64,000 nt of DNA from CAIQPV01 sp964480365 (GTDB lineage: Bacteria > Pseudomonadota > Gammaproteobacteria > Burkholderiales > Gallionellaceae), in contig CAYZPM010000004.1 in the NCBI GenBank assembly GCA_964480365.1, forward strand, positions 75,778-139,777. The letters are read 5' to 3'. Shown in pieces: positions 25,655-35,049 of the stretch. The first letter of the stretch is position 1. Every line of letters begins with the position of its first letter. A model generated the notes under the pieces. That model saw only the letters and a list, made by a program, of their open reading frames with translations. It did no database searches and was not told where the DNA came from. The position numbers and the translations under genes are program-made.

Positions 25655-26296
25655 ATGGACGCACTCGGTTACACCAAAAAAGCCACGATACTGGTGGTCG
25701 ACGATACGCCGGATAGTCTGGCCCTGATGAGCAACCTGTTCAAGGACGACTACAAGGTGAAAGTTGCCAACGGTGGCGAGGCGGCGCTGAAGATCGCGGC
25801 ATCTGGCTTGCCACTTGATCTTATCCTGCTCGACATCATGATGCCCGGCATGGACGGCTATGAAGTGTGCCAGCGACTCAAGCGCGATCCCAAAACAATG
25901 AATATTCCGGTGATCTTCGTCACCGCCAAGATTGAAATGGAGGATGAGAAGAGGGGGTTGGAACTCGGCGCGATTGACTACATCACCAAGCCGATCAGCC
26001 CACCCATTGTCATGGCGCGAGTGAAGAACCATCTCGCCCTCAAAGCCATGGCTGACTTCCTGCGCGATCAAAACGATTGGGACACCGCAGAACGGCTCGC
26101 TTTCACACTAAAGGGCGTTTCCGGCAAAGTCAGCGTTACCGGCCTGCAACAGTTTGCGGACAAGCTCGATGTTGCGATCAAGGAACACCGTGCTCGCAAG
26201 CAGGCCGATGATGCGCCCGACGGGCTGACAACACCGCCTGACAATCTCATCGCACAGTTGGAACAGAAAATTCTGCAGGAACAAACGCAGCGTTAA
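25655..26296 (+). CDS. Receiver domain fused to a histidine-less HPt-like tail
   Basis: A 213-aa protein with a receiver (Asp60 in LILLDIMMPGMDGY) nearly identical to that of the HD-GYP protein downstream. It joins at QNDWDTAERLAFTLKG a C-terminal part copied from the HPt of the upstream kinase (DWDAAERLAHTLKG). The phosphorylatable histidine is replaced by Phe150 (codon TTC/TTT type for CAC). It looks like a chimera made by recombination between neighbours. It could act as a phosphate sink or as a decoy for HPt partners; function unproven. The start at 25655 follows AAAGGAATTCCC. Confidence 0.8.
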   Translation: MDALGYTKKATILVVDDTPDSLALMSNLFKDDYKVKVANGGEAALKIAASGLPLDLILLDIMMPGMDGYEVCQRLKRDPKTMNIPVIFVTAKIEMEDEKRGLELGAIDYITKPISPPIVMARVKNHLALKAMADFLRDQNDWDTAERLAFTLKGVSGKVSVTGLQQFADKLDVAIKEHRARKQADDAPDGLTTPPDNLIAQLEQKILQEQTQR

Positions 26297-26333
26297 GGCT
26301 CGCCACCGTATGTTATGCGCGAAAGGAATATCC

Positions 26334-27485
26334 ATGGACGAAATCGAATTGATCAAAAAGGCCACGGTACTTGTGGTCGACGATACGCCGGATAACCTGG
26401 CCCTGATGAACGGCCTGCTTAAGGACGACTACAAAGTAAAAATTGCTAATAGTGGGGAAAAAGCACTGAAGATCGCGACATCAGACTCGCCCCCAGACCT
26501 GATTCTGCTCGACATCATGATGCCAGGCATGGATGGCTATGACGTGTGCCAGCGGCTCAAACACAACCCCGAGACGATGAACATCCCGGTGATCTTCCTT
26601 ACCGCCAAGACTGAAGCGGAGGACGAAAAGAGAGGGTTGGAACTCGGCGCGGTCGACTACATCACCAAGCCAATCAGTCCACCCATTGTCATGGCGCGCG
26701 TGAAAAACCATCTGGCGCTCAAGGCCATGGCCGACTTCCTACGCAACCAAAACGACTTTCTTGAACTTGAGGTGGACAAGCGCACGCGCGAAGTGATGGC
26801 GATTCAGGACGTGACGATCCTCGTCATGGCCTCGCTGGCAGAGACGCGCGACTCTGACACCGGCAACCACATCCGCCGCACGCAATACTACGTCAAAGCG
26901 CTGGCAGAGAGACTGCGCGACCATCCGCGCTTCGGCTGGTTCCTGACGGAACCCAACATCAACATGTTGTTCAAATCGGCGCCGCTGCACGACATCGGCA
27001 AGGTAGGCATTCCCGACCGCATCCTGTTGAAGCCGGGCCGCTTCGAACCCCATGAGTTCGAGATCATGAAGACGCACACCACCTTGGGGTACGACGCCAT
27101 TGTGCACGCCGAGAAAGCACTTGGCACCAACGTCGATTTTCTTTCCTTCGCCAAGACCATCGCCCTCTCGCACCAGGAAAAGTGGGATGGCAGCGGCTAT
27201 CCGCATGGACTCGCCGGCGACGACATCCCGATTCCGGCGCGCCTGATGGCGGTGGCTGACGTTTACGATGCCCTGATCAGCCGCCGCGTGTACAAGGAAG
27301 GCATGCCACATGAAAAGGCGGTGCAGATCATGATCGAGGGTCGGGGCACGCATTTCGATGCCGACATGTTCGACGCCTTCGTCGATATTCAGGAAGAATT
27401 CCGCGCCATCGCCCGGCGTTTTGTTGATTCCGATGCGGACATGGACAGGAAGAAGGACTATCTGACGCAGACCGGCGTCGTATAA
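26334..27485 (+). CDS. Response regulator with HD-GYP c-di-GMP phosphodiesterase domain (RpfG-like)
   Basis: A 383-aa protein: receiver (Asp60) followed by a linker helix and an HD-GYP domain with LHDIGKVGIPDRILLKPG, HEFEIMKTH and HQEKWDGSGYPHGLAGDDIP. HD-GYP domains hydrolyse cyclic di-GMP, so receiver phosphorylation should control its breakdown. The start at 26334 follows GAAAGGAATATCC, the same leader as the preceding gene, showing the duplication. It is an RpfG-type output acting in the cytoplasm. It partners by location with the GGDEF protein at 35046. Confidence 0.92.
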   Translation: MDEIELIKKATVLVVDDTPDNLALMNGLLKDDYKVKIANSGEKALKIATSDSPPDLILLDIMMPGMDGYDVCQRLKHNPETMNIPVIFLTAKTEAEDEKRGLELGAVDYITKPISPPIVMARVKNHLALKAMADFLRNQNDFLELEVDKRTREVMAIQDVTILVMASLAETRDSDTGNHIRRTQYYVKALAERLRDHPRFGWFLTEPNINMLFKSAPLHDIGKVGIPDRILLKPGRFEPHEFEIMKTHTTLGYDAIVHAEKALGTNVDFLSFAKTIALSHQEKWDGSGYPHGLAGDDIPIPARLMAVADVYDALISRRVYKEGMPHEKAVQIMIEGRGTHFDADMFDAFVDIQEEFRAIARRFVDSDADMDRKKDYLTQTGVV

Positions 27486-27502
27486 CACGCGAAAGACAGG
27501 AC

Positions 27503-29107
27503 ATGATCGACAAGCAGACAGTATTTCTCGTCGTCGACGACTTTGAGGCCATGCGAAATGTTACATCGAGCCAACTACGTTCGATGGGGGCAAAAAACAT
27601 CGTGACGGCCAACAACGGCGCCGAGGCTCTGCGTATGCTAAAAGATAAGCGCGTTGACATCGTGCTTTCCGACTGGAACATGCCGGTCATGACGGGACTC
27701 GAACTGCTCAAGGCGATACGCGCCGACGAGAGCCTGTCGCATCTGCCCTTCATCATGATTACCGCCGAAGCAGATCGGAGGCGCGTCGAGGATGCCATCA
27801 CCAGCGGCGTGAGCGACCTGCTGGTCAAGCCTTATACCGCAGATCGTCTAGCCACGCGCGTTGAAAAAATGCTGACGTCGCGACTTCGATTAAGTTCGCC
27901 TGTTCGTGCGGGATCTGTTCCAGCACCTTGGGCCGTCACCGTCGAGACGGTCGCCAAAGATGCACAGAAATTGCTGCGTCCGACAATTCTTATTGTCGAC
28001 GACACGCCAGACAATCTGCTCCTGCTCTCGCACCTGTTCGAGGGCGAATATCGTGTACGTATCGCGCATAACGGAGAGAAAGCTCTGGATATAAGTCAAT
28101 CGAATAACCCTCCTGATCTGGTGCTGCTCGACATCATGATGCCAAACATGGATGGCTTTGAAGTGGCCCGGCGCATGCGCGAGCATCCAACGTCTGCCTC
28201 CATTCCCGTGATCTTTGTCACCGCCATGACCGGCGAAGACGCGCGACTCAAGGGTTTGGAACTGGGTGCGGTGGATTTCGTCACCAAACCCATCGATCCC
28301 GATGTGCTCAAGCTGCGTGTGCGAAATTTTATGCGCTACGTCGAAGTGCACAAGCAATTGCAGGCCGATTACGATGGCATGCTGGAGTTGGCGCGCCTGC
28401 GCGAGGATGTAGAACACATTACGCGCCATGACATGAAAGGATCACTGGCCGGTGTGATCGGGCTGGTGCAATCTCTGGCGGACGACGACTCGATGAACCA
28501 CAAGCAAGTCAGGCAACTGTGCATGGCCGAAGAAGCCGCGTTGCAGGTACTCGACATGATCAATCTGTCCTCGGAAATATTCAAGATCGAAACCGGACGC
28601 TTCAAGCTTGACGCCAAGCCGGTCAATATCGGCGACGTCCTGCGCCGCATTGTCAAAATTTTGCGCACGATTTTCGCCGAAAAGCACATCATTATCGCCA
28701 TCGATACGGATATGCCGGTCGGAGAGGAGGTGCCGATTGCCTTGGGTGATGCCATGTTCTGCTATTCCTTGTTCCAGAACCTGATCAAGAATGCCTGCGA
28801 GGCGGCTCCCGAAAAGGGTCGAGTTGAGGTAACCCTGATTGATGAAACTCCACTGCGCATTGTGATTCAGAACAAGGGGACAGTTCCTGCCGAGATTCGC
28901 GAGCGCTTCTTCGAGAAGTTTGTCACATACGGTAAGAAAGGCGGAACAGGTCTTGGAACGTATTCAGCCAAAGTGTTCGCAGAGGCGCAAAACGGAACGA
29001 TTTCGATGGCAGTTTCTGACCCTGAAAACCAGACCACGATCACCGTGACATTGCCCCGCTACTCTGAGGCTATATGTGTGGTAACGCACGGTGAACGGCA
29101 GAATTAA
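27503..29107 (+). CDS. Double-receiver histidine kinase-like protein
   Basis: A 534-aa protein: receiver 1 (VDIVLSDWNMPVMTG, CheY-like), a Pro/Ala linker, receiver 2 (LVLLDIMMPNMDGF), a helical region with ITRHDMKGSLAGVIGL (candidate phospho-His near residue 309, an atypical H-box), and an HATPase with NLIKNACEAAP and GTGLGTYSAKVF. Two receivers ahead of the catalytic core imply it is driven by other kinases of the locus or uses them as inhibitory domains. No sensor or membrane segment. It starts 17 nt after the HD-GYP gene, so it is probably cotranscribed. The last nucleotides overlap a repeat shared with the 22.9-kb upstream region. Confidence 0.85.
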   Translation: MIDKQTVFLVVDDFEAMRNVTSSQLRSMGAKNIVTANNGAEALRMLKDKRVDIVLSDWNMPVMTGLELLKAIRADESLSHLPFIMITAEADRRRVEDAITSGVSDLLVKPYTADRLATRVEKMLTSRLRLSSPVRAGSVPAPWAVTVETVAKDAQKLLRPTILIVDDTPDNLLLLSHLFEGEYRVRIAHNGEKALDISQSNNPPDLVLLDIMMPNMDGFEVARRMREHPTSASIPVIFVTAMTGEDARLKGLELGAVDFVTKPIDPDVLKLRVRNFMRYVEVHKQLQADYDGMLELARLREDVEHITRHDMKGSLAGVIGLVQSLADDDSMNHKQVRQLCMAEEAALQVLDMINLSSEIFKIETGRFKLDAKPVNIGDVLRRIVKILRTIFAEKHIIIAIDTDMPVGEEVPIALGDAMFCYSLFQNLIKNACEAAPEKGRVEVTLIDETPLRIVIQNKGTVPAEIRERFFEKFVTYGKKGGTGLGTYSAKVFAEAQNGTISMAVSDPENQTTITVTLPRYSEAICVVTHGERQN

Positions 29108-29283
29108 TCACCATGATGCAACATGGCAGGAAAAAACCTCTGCCGGCTAAATGGACACAGCGAAAGGGTCGCTGCGCAACAGCGGGGATACCCTCAACGT
29201 ATCCTTACACTGGTTAAAAGACGACCCCACCCTACAGCGAGCTATGTCGCCAGACCATTTTACGATTTATACGAAGGCAAGCC

Positions 29284-32200
29284 ATGTTAATAGAAATTCG
29301 CGATCCCGCCATTCTCAACCCAGCCGCAGGCACGGCGGAAGATACGCTGCTCAAGGCGGGGGCTTTGCAGCGCGCGATTTTCAACAGCGCCAATTTCTCC
29401 AGTATCGCCACTGACGCGAAGGGCGTGATTCAAATTTTCAACGTCGGCGCGGAACGCATGCTGGGCTACACGGCGACCGACGTGATGAACAAAATCACCC
29501 CAGCCGAGATTTCCGATCCACAGGAAGTGATCGCGCGCGCTGAAGCCTTGAGCGTCGAACTCGGGACCCCGATTACACCCGGCTTCGAGGCCTTGGTGTT
29601 CAAGGCATCGCGCGGCATCGAAGATATTTACGAGCTGACCTACATCCGCAAGGACGGCAGCCGCTTCCCGGCGGTGGTATCAGTAACCGCGCTGCGTGAC
29701 AATCAAGATTCTATCATCGGCTATCTGCTGATCGGTACGGACAACACCGCTCGCAAACAGGCGGAGGAAGCACTACTCAAGGCAGGAGCCTTGCAGAGCG
29801 CAATTTTCAACAGCGCCAATTTTTCGAGTATCGCCACTGACGCAAAAGGCGTGATTCAGATTTTCAATGTCGGCGCGGAACGCATGCTGGGCTACACTGC
29901 TGCCGACGTGATGAACAAGATCACCCCGGCCGACATTTCCGATCCGCAGGAAGTGATCGCGCGCGCCAAGGCGTTGAGCGTCGAACTCGGAACCCCGATT
30001 ACACCTGGCTTCGAGGCCTTGGTGTTCAAAGCATCACGCGGCATCGAAGATATTTACGAATTGACCTACATCCGCAAGGACGGCAGCCGTTTCCCGGCAG
30101 TCGTGTCGGTCACCGCGCTACGCGACGATCAAGACGCCATCATCGGTTATTTGCTGATCGGCACAGACAACACCGCGCGCAAACAGGCGGAAGAAGCGCT
30201 GCTCAAGGCGGGAGCTTTGCAGAAAGCAATTTTCGACAGCGCCAATTTTTCGAGTATCGCCACTGACGCGAAAGGCGTAATTCAGATTTTCAACGTGGGA
30301 GCCGAGCGCATGCTGGGCTACGCGGCGGCCGATGTGATGAACAAGATCACCCCGGCCGAGATTTCCGATCCACAGGAAGTAATCGCGCGCGCGAAAGCAC
30401 TAAGCGCAGAACTCGAAACCCAGATTGCGCCGGGCTTCGAGGCCTTGGTGTTCAAAGCATCACGCGGCATCGAAGATATTTACGAGCTGACCTACATCCG
30501 TAAGGATGGCAGCCGTTTCCCGGCAGTCGTGTCGGTCACGGCGCTACGCGACGATCAGGACTCCATCATCGGTTATTTGCTGATCGGTACCGACAACACC
30601 GCTCGCAAACAGGCGGAAGAGGCACTGCTCAAGGCGGGAGCTTTGCAGAAAGCAATTTTCGACAGCGCCAATTTTTCGAGTATCGCCACTGACGCGAAAG
30701 GCGTAATTCAGATTTTCAACGTGGGAGCCGAGCGCATGCTGGGCTACGCGGCGGCCGACGTGATGAACAAGATCACCCCAGCCGAGATTTCCGATCCACA
30801 GGAAGTGATCGCACGCGCGGAAGCATTGAGCGTCGAGCTCGGAACCCCGATTACACCCGGCTTCGAGGCATTGGTGTTCAAGGCCTCGCGCGGCATCGAG
30901 GATATTTACGAATTAACCTACATCCGCAAGGACGGTAGCCGCTTCCCGGCCATCGTTTCGGTCACCGCGCTGCGCGACGATGAAAACACCATCATCGGTT
31001 ATCTGCTGATTGGTACGGACAACACCGCTCGCAAACAGGCGGAGGAAGCACTACTCAAGGCGGGAGCCTTGCAGAGCGCGATTTTCAACAGTGCCAACTT
31101 CTCCAGTATCGCGACGGACGCGAAGGGCGTGATTCAGATTTTCAACATTGGCGCGGAACGCATGCTGGGCTACGCGGCCGCCGACGTAATGAACAAGATT
31201 ACCCCAGCCGAAATTTCTGATCCGCAGGAAGTAATCGCACGCGCGGAAGCGTTGAGCGTCGAACTCGGAACCCCGATTACACCGGGCTTCGAGGCATTGG
31301 TGTTCAAGGCCTCGCGCGGCATCGAAGATATTTACGAATTGACCTATATCCGCAAGGACGGCAGCCGCTTCCCGGCCATCGTGTCGGTCACTGCGCTACG
31401 CGACGATCAGGACGCCATCATCGGCTATCTGCTGATCGGTACGGACAACACCGCGCGCAAGCAGGCGGAAGAGGCACTGCTCAAGGCGGGTGCCTTGCAG
31501 AAAGCGATTTTTGACAGCGCCAATTTTTCGAGTATCGCCACTGACGCGAAAGGCGTAATTCAGATTTTCAACGTGGGAGCCGAGCGCATGCTGGGCTACA
31601 CAGCCGCCGACGTGATGAACAAGATCACCCCAGCCGAGATTTCCGATCCGCAGGAAGTAATCGCGCGCGCGGAAGCCTTGAGCGTCGAACTCGGAACCCC
31701 GATTACACCGGGCTTCGAGGCCTTGGTGTTCAAGGCCTCGCGCGGCATCGAGGATATTTACGAATTGACCTACATCCGCAAGGACGGTAGCCGCTTCCCG
31801 GCCATCGTTTCGGTCACTGCGCTACGCGACGATGAAAACACCATCATCGGCTATCTGCTGATCGGTACCGACAACACCGCGCGCAAACAGGCGGAGGAAG
31901 CACTACTCAAGGCGGGAGCCTTGCAGAGCGCGATTTTCAACAGTGCCAACTTCTCCAGTATCGCCACGGACGCGAAGGGCGTGATTCAGATTTTCAACGT
32001 CGGTGCGGAACGCATGCTGGGCTACACAGCAGCCGACGTGATGAACAAGATCACCCCAGCTGATATTTCCGATCCGCAGGAAGTGATCGCGCGCGCCAAG
32101 GCGTTGAGCGTCGAACTCGGAACCCCGATTACACCGGGCTTCGAGGCCTTGGTGTTCAAGGCCTCGCGCGGCATCGAGGATATTTACGAGTTGACATATA

Positions 32201-33927
32201 TCCGTAAGGATGGCAGCCGCTTCCCTGCGGTCGTGTCGGTCACGGCTCTACGCGACGCACAGGATGCCATCATCGGTTACCTGCTGATCGGCACCGACAA
32301 CACAGCGCGCAAGCAGGTCGAAGCCGAACAGAAGCTGCTCGACCAGCGGCTGCGCGACCAGCAGTTCTACACGCGCTCGCTGATCGAGTCCAACCTTGAC
32401 GCGATCATGACCACCGATCCATCTGGCATCATTTCCGATGTCAACAAGCAGATGGAAGCACTCACCGGATGTACGCGTGACGAACTGATCGGCGCGCCGT
32501 TCAAGAATTACTTCACCGACCCAGAACTGGCCGAGGCAGCCATCAAGCTGGTGCTAAGCGAGAAGAAGGTCTCCAACTACGAACTCACCGCGCGCGCCAG
32601 AGATGGCAAGGAAACCGTGGTTTCCTACAACGCGATGACCTTCTATGACCGAGACAGGAGACTACAGGGCGTGTTCGCTGCTGCGCGTGACGTCACCGAA
32701 CGTAAACGCCTGGATTTGGTGTTGCAGGAAAAAAATATTGAACTGGAGAGCGCCACCTCTGTGGCGGAAAAAGCCAACCTTGCCAAATCGGACTTTCTTT
32801 CCAGCATGAGCCATGAGCTGCGCAGCCCGCTCAATGCCATCCTCGGTTTCGCCCAGCTTATGGAGTCCGATTCTCCACCGGCAACGCCGTCCCAGAAGGA
32901 AAGCATAGCCCAGATTCTTCAGGCTGGATGGCATTTACTGAAGTTGATCAACGAGATCCTCGATCTCGCCAAGGTCGAGTCCAGACAGGTGCCGCTGTCG
33001 GAGGAACCTGTGTCGCTGGCCGAAGTCATGCTCGAATGCCAGGCAATGATTGAACCGCAAGCGCAACAGCGCAACATAAAATTGACCTTTCCAAAATTCG
33101 ACATCACTTGCTTTGTCCGCGCTGATCGAACCCGGTTGAAACAGATTCTCATCAACCTGCTTTCCAACGCGATCAAATACAACATCAAGCAGGGAACGGT
33201 CGAGGTGAAATGCACCGAGAGCACGTCGGAACGTACTCGCGTAAGCATCATGGACACCGGTGCGGGACTGTATCCGGAGCAGATGGCACAACTTTTTCAG
33301 CCGTTCAATCGTCTCGGACAGGAGGCTGGCGGCGAAGAAGGCACAGGCATCGGCCTAGTGGTGGCAAAGCGACTGGTCGAACTGATGGGGGGCATCATCG
33401 GTGTGGAAAGCACCGTCGGTGTGGGAAGCGTGTTCTGGTTCGAACTCAGCTCGGTTGCTGAACCGCTTCTTCCCATGACTGGAGGCGATACAGTGGCGTT
33501 GGCTCAACCACATGTGCCTCGCGGGGAAAGGCTACATTCCGTACTCTATGTAGAGGATAACCCGGCAAACATGAAACTGGTCGAGCAGATCATCGCGCGT
33601 CACCCCGATATTAGCCTATTGACTGCTGTAAACGGAAATAGCGGGATCGAGATTGCGCGCGCATCCCAGCCGGATGTGATCCTGATGGACATCAATCTGC
33701 CCGGCATCAACGGTTTCGAGGCCATGAAAATACTACGCGCAGACTCGACCACGGCACACATCCCTGTCATTGCTGTCAGTGCCAACGCGATGCCGCTTGA
33801 TGTTGAGAGGGGACTAAAGGCGGGGTTCTTCGGCTATATAACCAAACCCATCAAGGTCAATGAGCTCATGGAGGCGCTGGATGTAGCACTGGAATTTGCA
33901 GGAAAAACACCTGTTATGAGCGAATAA
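29284..33927 (+). CDS. Giant hybrid histidine kinase with seven near-identical tandem PAS units
   Basis: 1547 aa. Residues 22-1015 are seven PAS/PAC units of exactly 142 residues (426 bp each, 29347-32328), each opening LLKAGALQ(R/S/K)AIF and closing LLIGTDNTARKQ. A different eighth PAS (about 1025-1145) follows, then HisKA with FLSSMSHELRSPLNAI (His1177), HATPase (NLLSNAIKY, DTGAGL, GTGIGLVV) and a receiver (Asp1469 in VILMDINLPG). No membrane segment is seen, so it is a cytoplasmic sensor. The PAS units are near-identical in DNA, implying recent expansion or ongoing gene conversion. Ligand unknown. The start follows CGAAGGCAAGCC. Confidence 0.9.
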   Translation: MLIEIRDPAILNPAAGTAEDTLLKAGALQRAIFNSANFSSIATDAKGVIQIFNVGAERMLGYTATDVMNKITPAEISDPQEVIARAEALSVELGTPITPGFEALVFKASRGIEDIYELTYIRKDGSRFPAVVSVTALRDNQDSIIGYLLIGTDNTARKQAEEALLKAGALQSAIFNSANFSSIATDAKGVIQIFNVGAERMLGYTAADVMNKITPADISDPQEVIARAKALSVELGTPITPGFEALVFKASRGIEDIYELTYIRKDGSRFPAVVSVTALRDDQDAIIGYLLIGTDNTARKQAEEALLKAGALQKAIFDSANFSSIATDAKGVIQIFNVGAERMLGYAAADVMNKITPAEISDPQEVIARAKALSAELETQIAPGFEALVFKASRGIEDIYELTYIRKDGSRFPAVVSVTALRDDQDSIIGYLLIGTDNTARKQAEEALLKAGALQKAIFDSANFSSIATDAKGVIQIFNVGAERMLGYAAADVMNKITPAEISDPQEVIARAEALSVELGTPITPGFEALVFKASRGIEDIYELTYIRKDGSRFPAIVSVTALRDDENTIIGYLLIGTDNTARKQAEEALLKAGALQSAIFNSANFSSIATDAKGVIQIFNIGAERMLGYAAADVMNKITPAEISDPQEVIARAEALSVELGTPITPGFEALVFKASRGIEDIYELTYIRKDGSRFPAIVSVTALRDDQDAIIGYLLIGTDNTARKQAEEALLKAGALQKAIFDSANFSSIATDAKGVIQIFNVGAERMLGYTAADVMNKITPAEISDPQEVIARAEALSVELGTPITPGFEALVFKASRGIEDIYELTYIRKDGSRFPAIVSVTALRDDENTIIGYLLIGTDNTARKQAEEALLKAGALQSAIFNSANFSSIATDAKGVIQIFNVGAERMLGYTAADVMNKITPADISDPQEVIARAKALSVELGTPITPGFEALVFKASRGIEDIYELTYIRKDGSRFPAVVSVTALRDAQDAIIGYLLIGTDNTARKQVEAEQKLLDQRLRDQQFYTRSLIESNLDAIMTTDPSGIISDVNKQMEALTGCTRDELIGAPFKNYFTDPELAEAAIKLVLSEKKVSNYELTARARDGKETVVSYNAMTFYDRDRRLQGVFAAARDVTERKRLDLVLQEKNIELESATSVAEKANLAKSDFLSSMSHELRSPLNAILGFAQLMESDSPPATPSQKESIAQILQAGWHLLKLINEILDLAKVESRQVPLSEEPVSLAEVMLECQAMIEPQAQQRNIKLTFPKFDITCFVRADRTRLKQILINLLSNAIKYNIKQGTVEVKCTESTSERTRVSIMDTGAGLYPEQMAQLFQPFNRLGQEAGGEEGTGIGLVVAKRLVELMGGIIGVESTVGVGSVFWFELSSVAEPLLPMTGGDTVALAQPHVPRGERLHSVLYVEDNPANMKLVEQIIARHPDISLLTAVNGNSGIEIARASQPDVILMDINLPGINGFEAMKILRADSTTAHIPVIAVSANAMPLDVERGLKAGFFGYITKPIKVNELMEALDVALEFAGKTPVMSE
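29347..32328 (+). repeat. Seven 426-bp in-frame tandem repeats (PAS units)
   Basis: Unit starts are 29347, 29773, 30199, 30625, 31051, 31477 and 31903, with no gain or loss in any unit. Units differ mainly at a few positions (SAIFN/KAIFD, TAADV/AAADV, EIS/DIS, DDQDA/DDENT). Copy number could vary by recombination, and assemblies may collapse this stretch. Confidence 0.95.
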
Positions 33928-33942
33928 GACACTACGATTATC

Positions 33943-35049
33943 ATGATAAGTTCATCTGACATTTTTCACGGGAAAATCCTGATCGTCGACGATCTGGAAG
34001 CCAATATCGTTCTGATCGAGCGCATGCTTCGTGGCGTCGGCTATGATGGCTTTACGTCCACGATGGATTCGAGCGAGGTCTGTGAGCTTCATCGCAAGAA
34101 CCGCTACGACTTGATCATGCTCGATCTCCAGATGCCCGGCATGGACGGATTCCAAGTGATGGAAAGATTGAAAGAAATTGAAACGGACGGCTATCTTCCT
34201 GTCCTCGTGATTACCGCTCAACCCGCTCACAAGCTGCGCGCGCTGAAAGCAGGGGCGAGGGATTTCGTTAGCAAACCGTTCGATCTCGCAGAGGTATTAA
34301 TCCGGGTTTACAACATGCTCGAAGTCCGCTTACTGCATTTGGAAATGAAGAAACTCTACGATCAAGTCTTGGCGGAAAAAAAGGTATCGGAGCGATTGCT
34401 GCTAAACGTGCTGCCTTATTCAATTGCAGAACGCTTGAAAGGGCGTCCAGAAGTTATGGTCGATAGCTTCACCGAAGTCATCGCCGATAGTTTCGATGAG
34501 GTGACGGTGTTGTTCGCAGACATAGTGGAGTTCACGAAGTTTTCTGAGGGCGTGAGCGCTGAAGTTCTGGTGGCTGTGCTCAATGATATATTCACCCGCT
34601 TTGACAGCATCGCCGACAACCGTGGCCTTGAGAAGATCAAGACTATCGGTGATGCCTACATGGCTGCTGCGGGACTACCGGTTCCTGTGGCGGATCACGC
34701 CCTCCGTGCGGCGCACATGGCGTTGGACATGATCGAGGCAATGGATCGCTTCAATGAGCAAACAGGCCACAAGCTGAAGGTGCGCATCGGCATCGAGACC
34801 GGGTCAGTAGTGGCAGGCGTCATCGGCAAGAGCAAATTCCTTTATGACCTATGGGGAGATACGGTGAACACTGCCAGCCGGATGGAATCCCATGGCGTGC
34901 CCGGACGAATTCAGATAACAGATACTACCCGGCTGCGGTTGAGTGAGACGTTCATGCTTGAACAGCGTGGCACCATCAATGTCAAGGGCAAGGGCGAGAT
35001 GCACACATGGTTTCTAAATAGCAGAAATGAAAGCAGGCAAATGCGATGA
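33943..35049 (+). CDS. Response regulator with class III nucleotidyl cyclase domain
   Basis: A 368-aa protein: receiver (Asp in LIMLDLQMPGMDGF) of the same subfamily as the 22983 N-terminal receiver, a coiled coil (LEMKKLYDQVLAEKKVSERL), and a class III cyclase domain with VTVLFADIVEFTKFSEG (metal Asp), LEKIKTIGDAYMAAAG and LYDLWGDTVNTASRM. The Lys in KIKTIGD and Asp in YDLWGD are the residues that choose adenine in adenylate cyclases, so cAMP is the likely product. It starts 15 nt after the giant kinase and overlaps the next gene by 4 nt; an operon is near certain. Confidence 0.9.
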   Translation: MISSSDIFHGKILIVDDLEANIVLIERMLRGVGYDGFTSTMDSSEVCELHRKNRYDLIMLDLQMPGMDGFQVMERLKEIETDGYLPVLVITAQPAHKLRALKAGARDFVSKPFDLAEVLIRVYNMLEVRLLHLEMKKLYDQVLAEKKVSERLLLNVLPYSIAERLKGRPEVMVDSFTEVIADSFDEVTVLFADIVEFTKFSEGVSAEVLVAVLNDIFTRFDSIADNRGLEKIKTIGDAYMAAAGLPVPVADHALRAAHMALDMIEAMDRFNEQTGHKLKVRIGIETGSVVAGVIGKSKFLYDLWGDTVNTASRMESHGVPGRIQITDTTRLRLSETFMLEQRGTINVKGKGEMHTWFLNSRNESRQMR

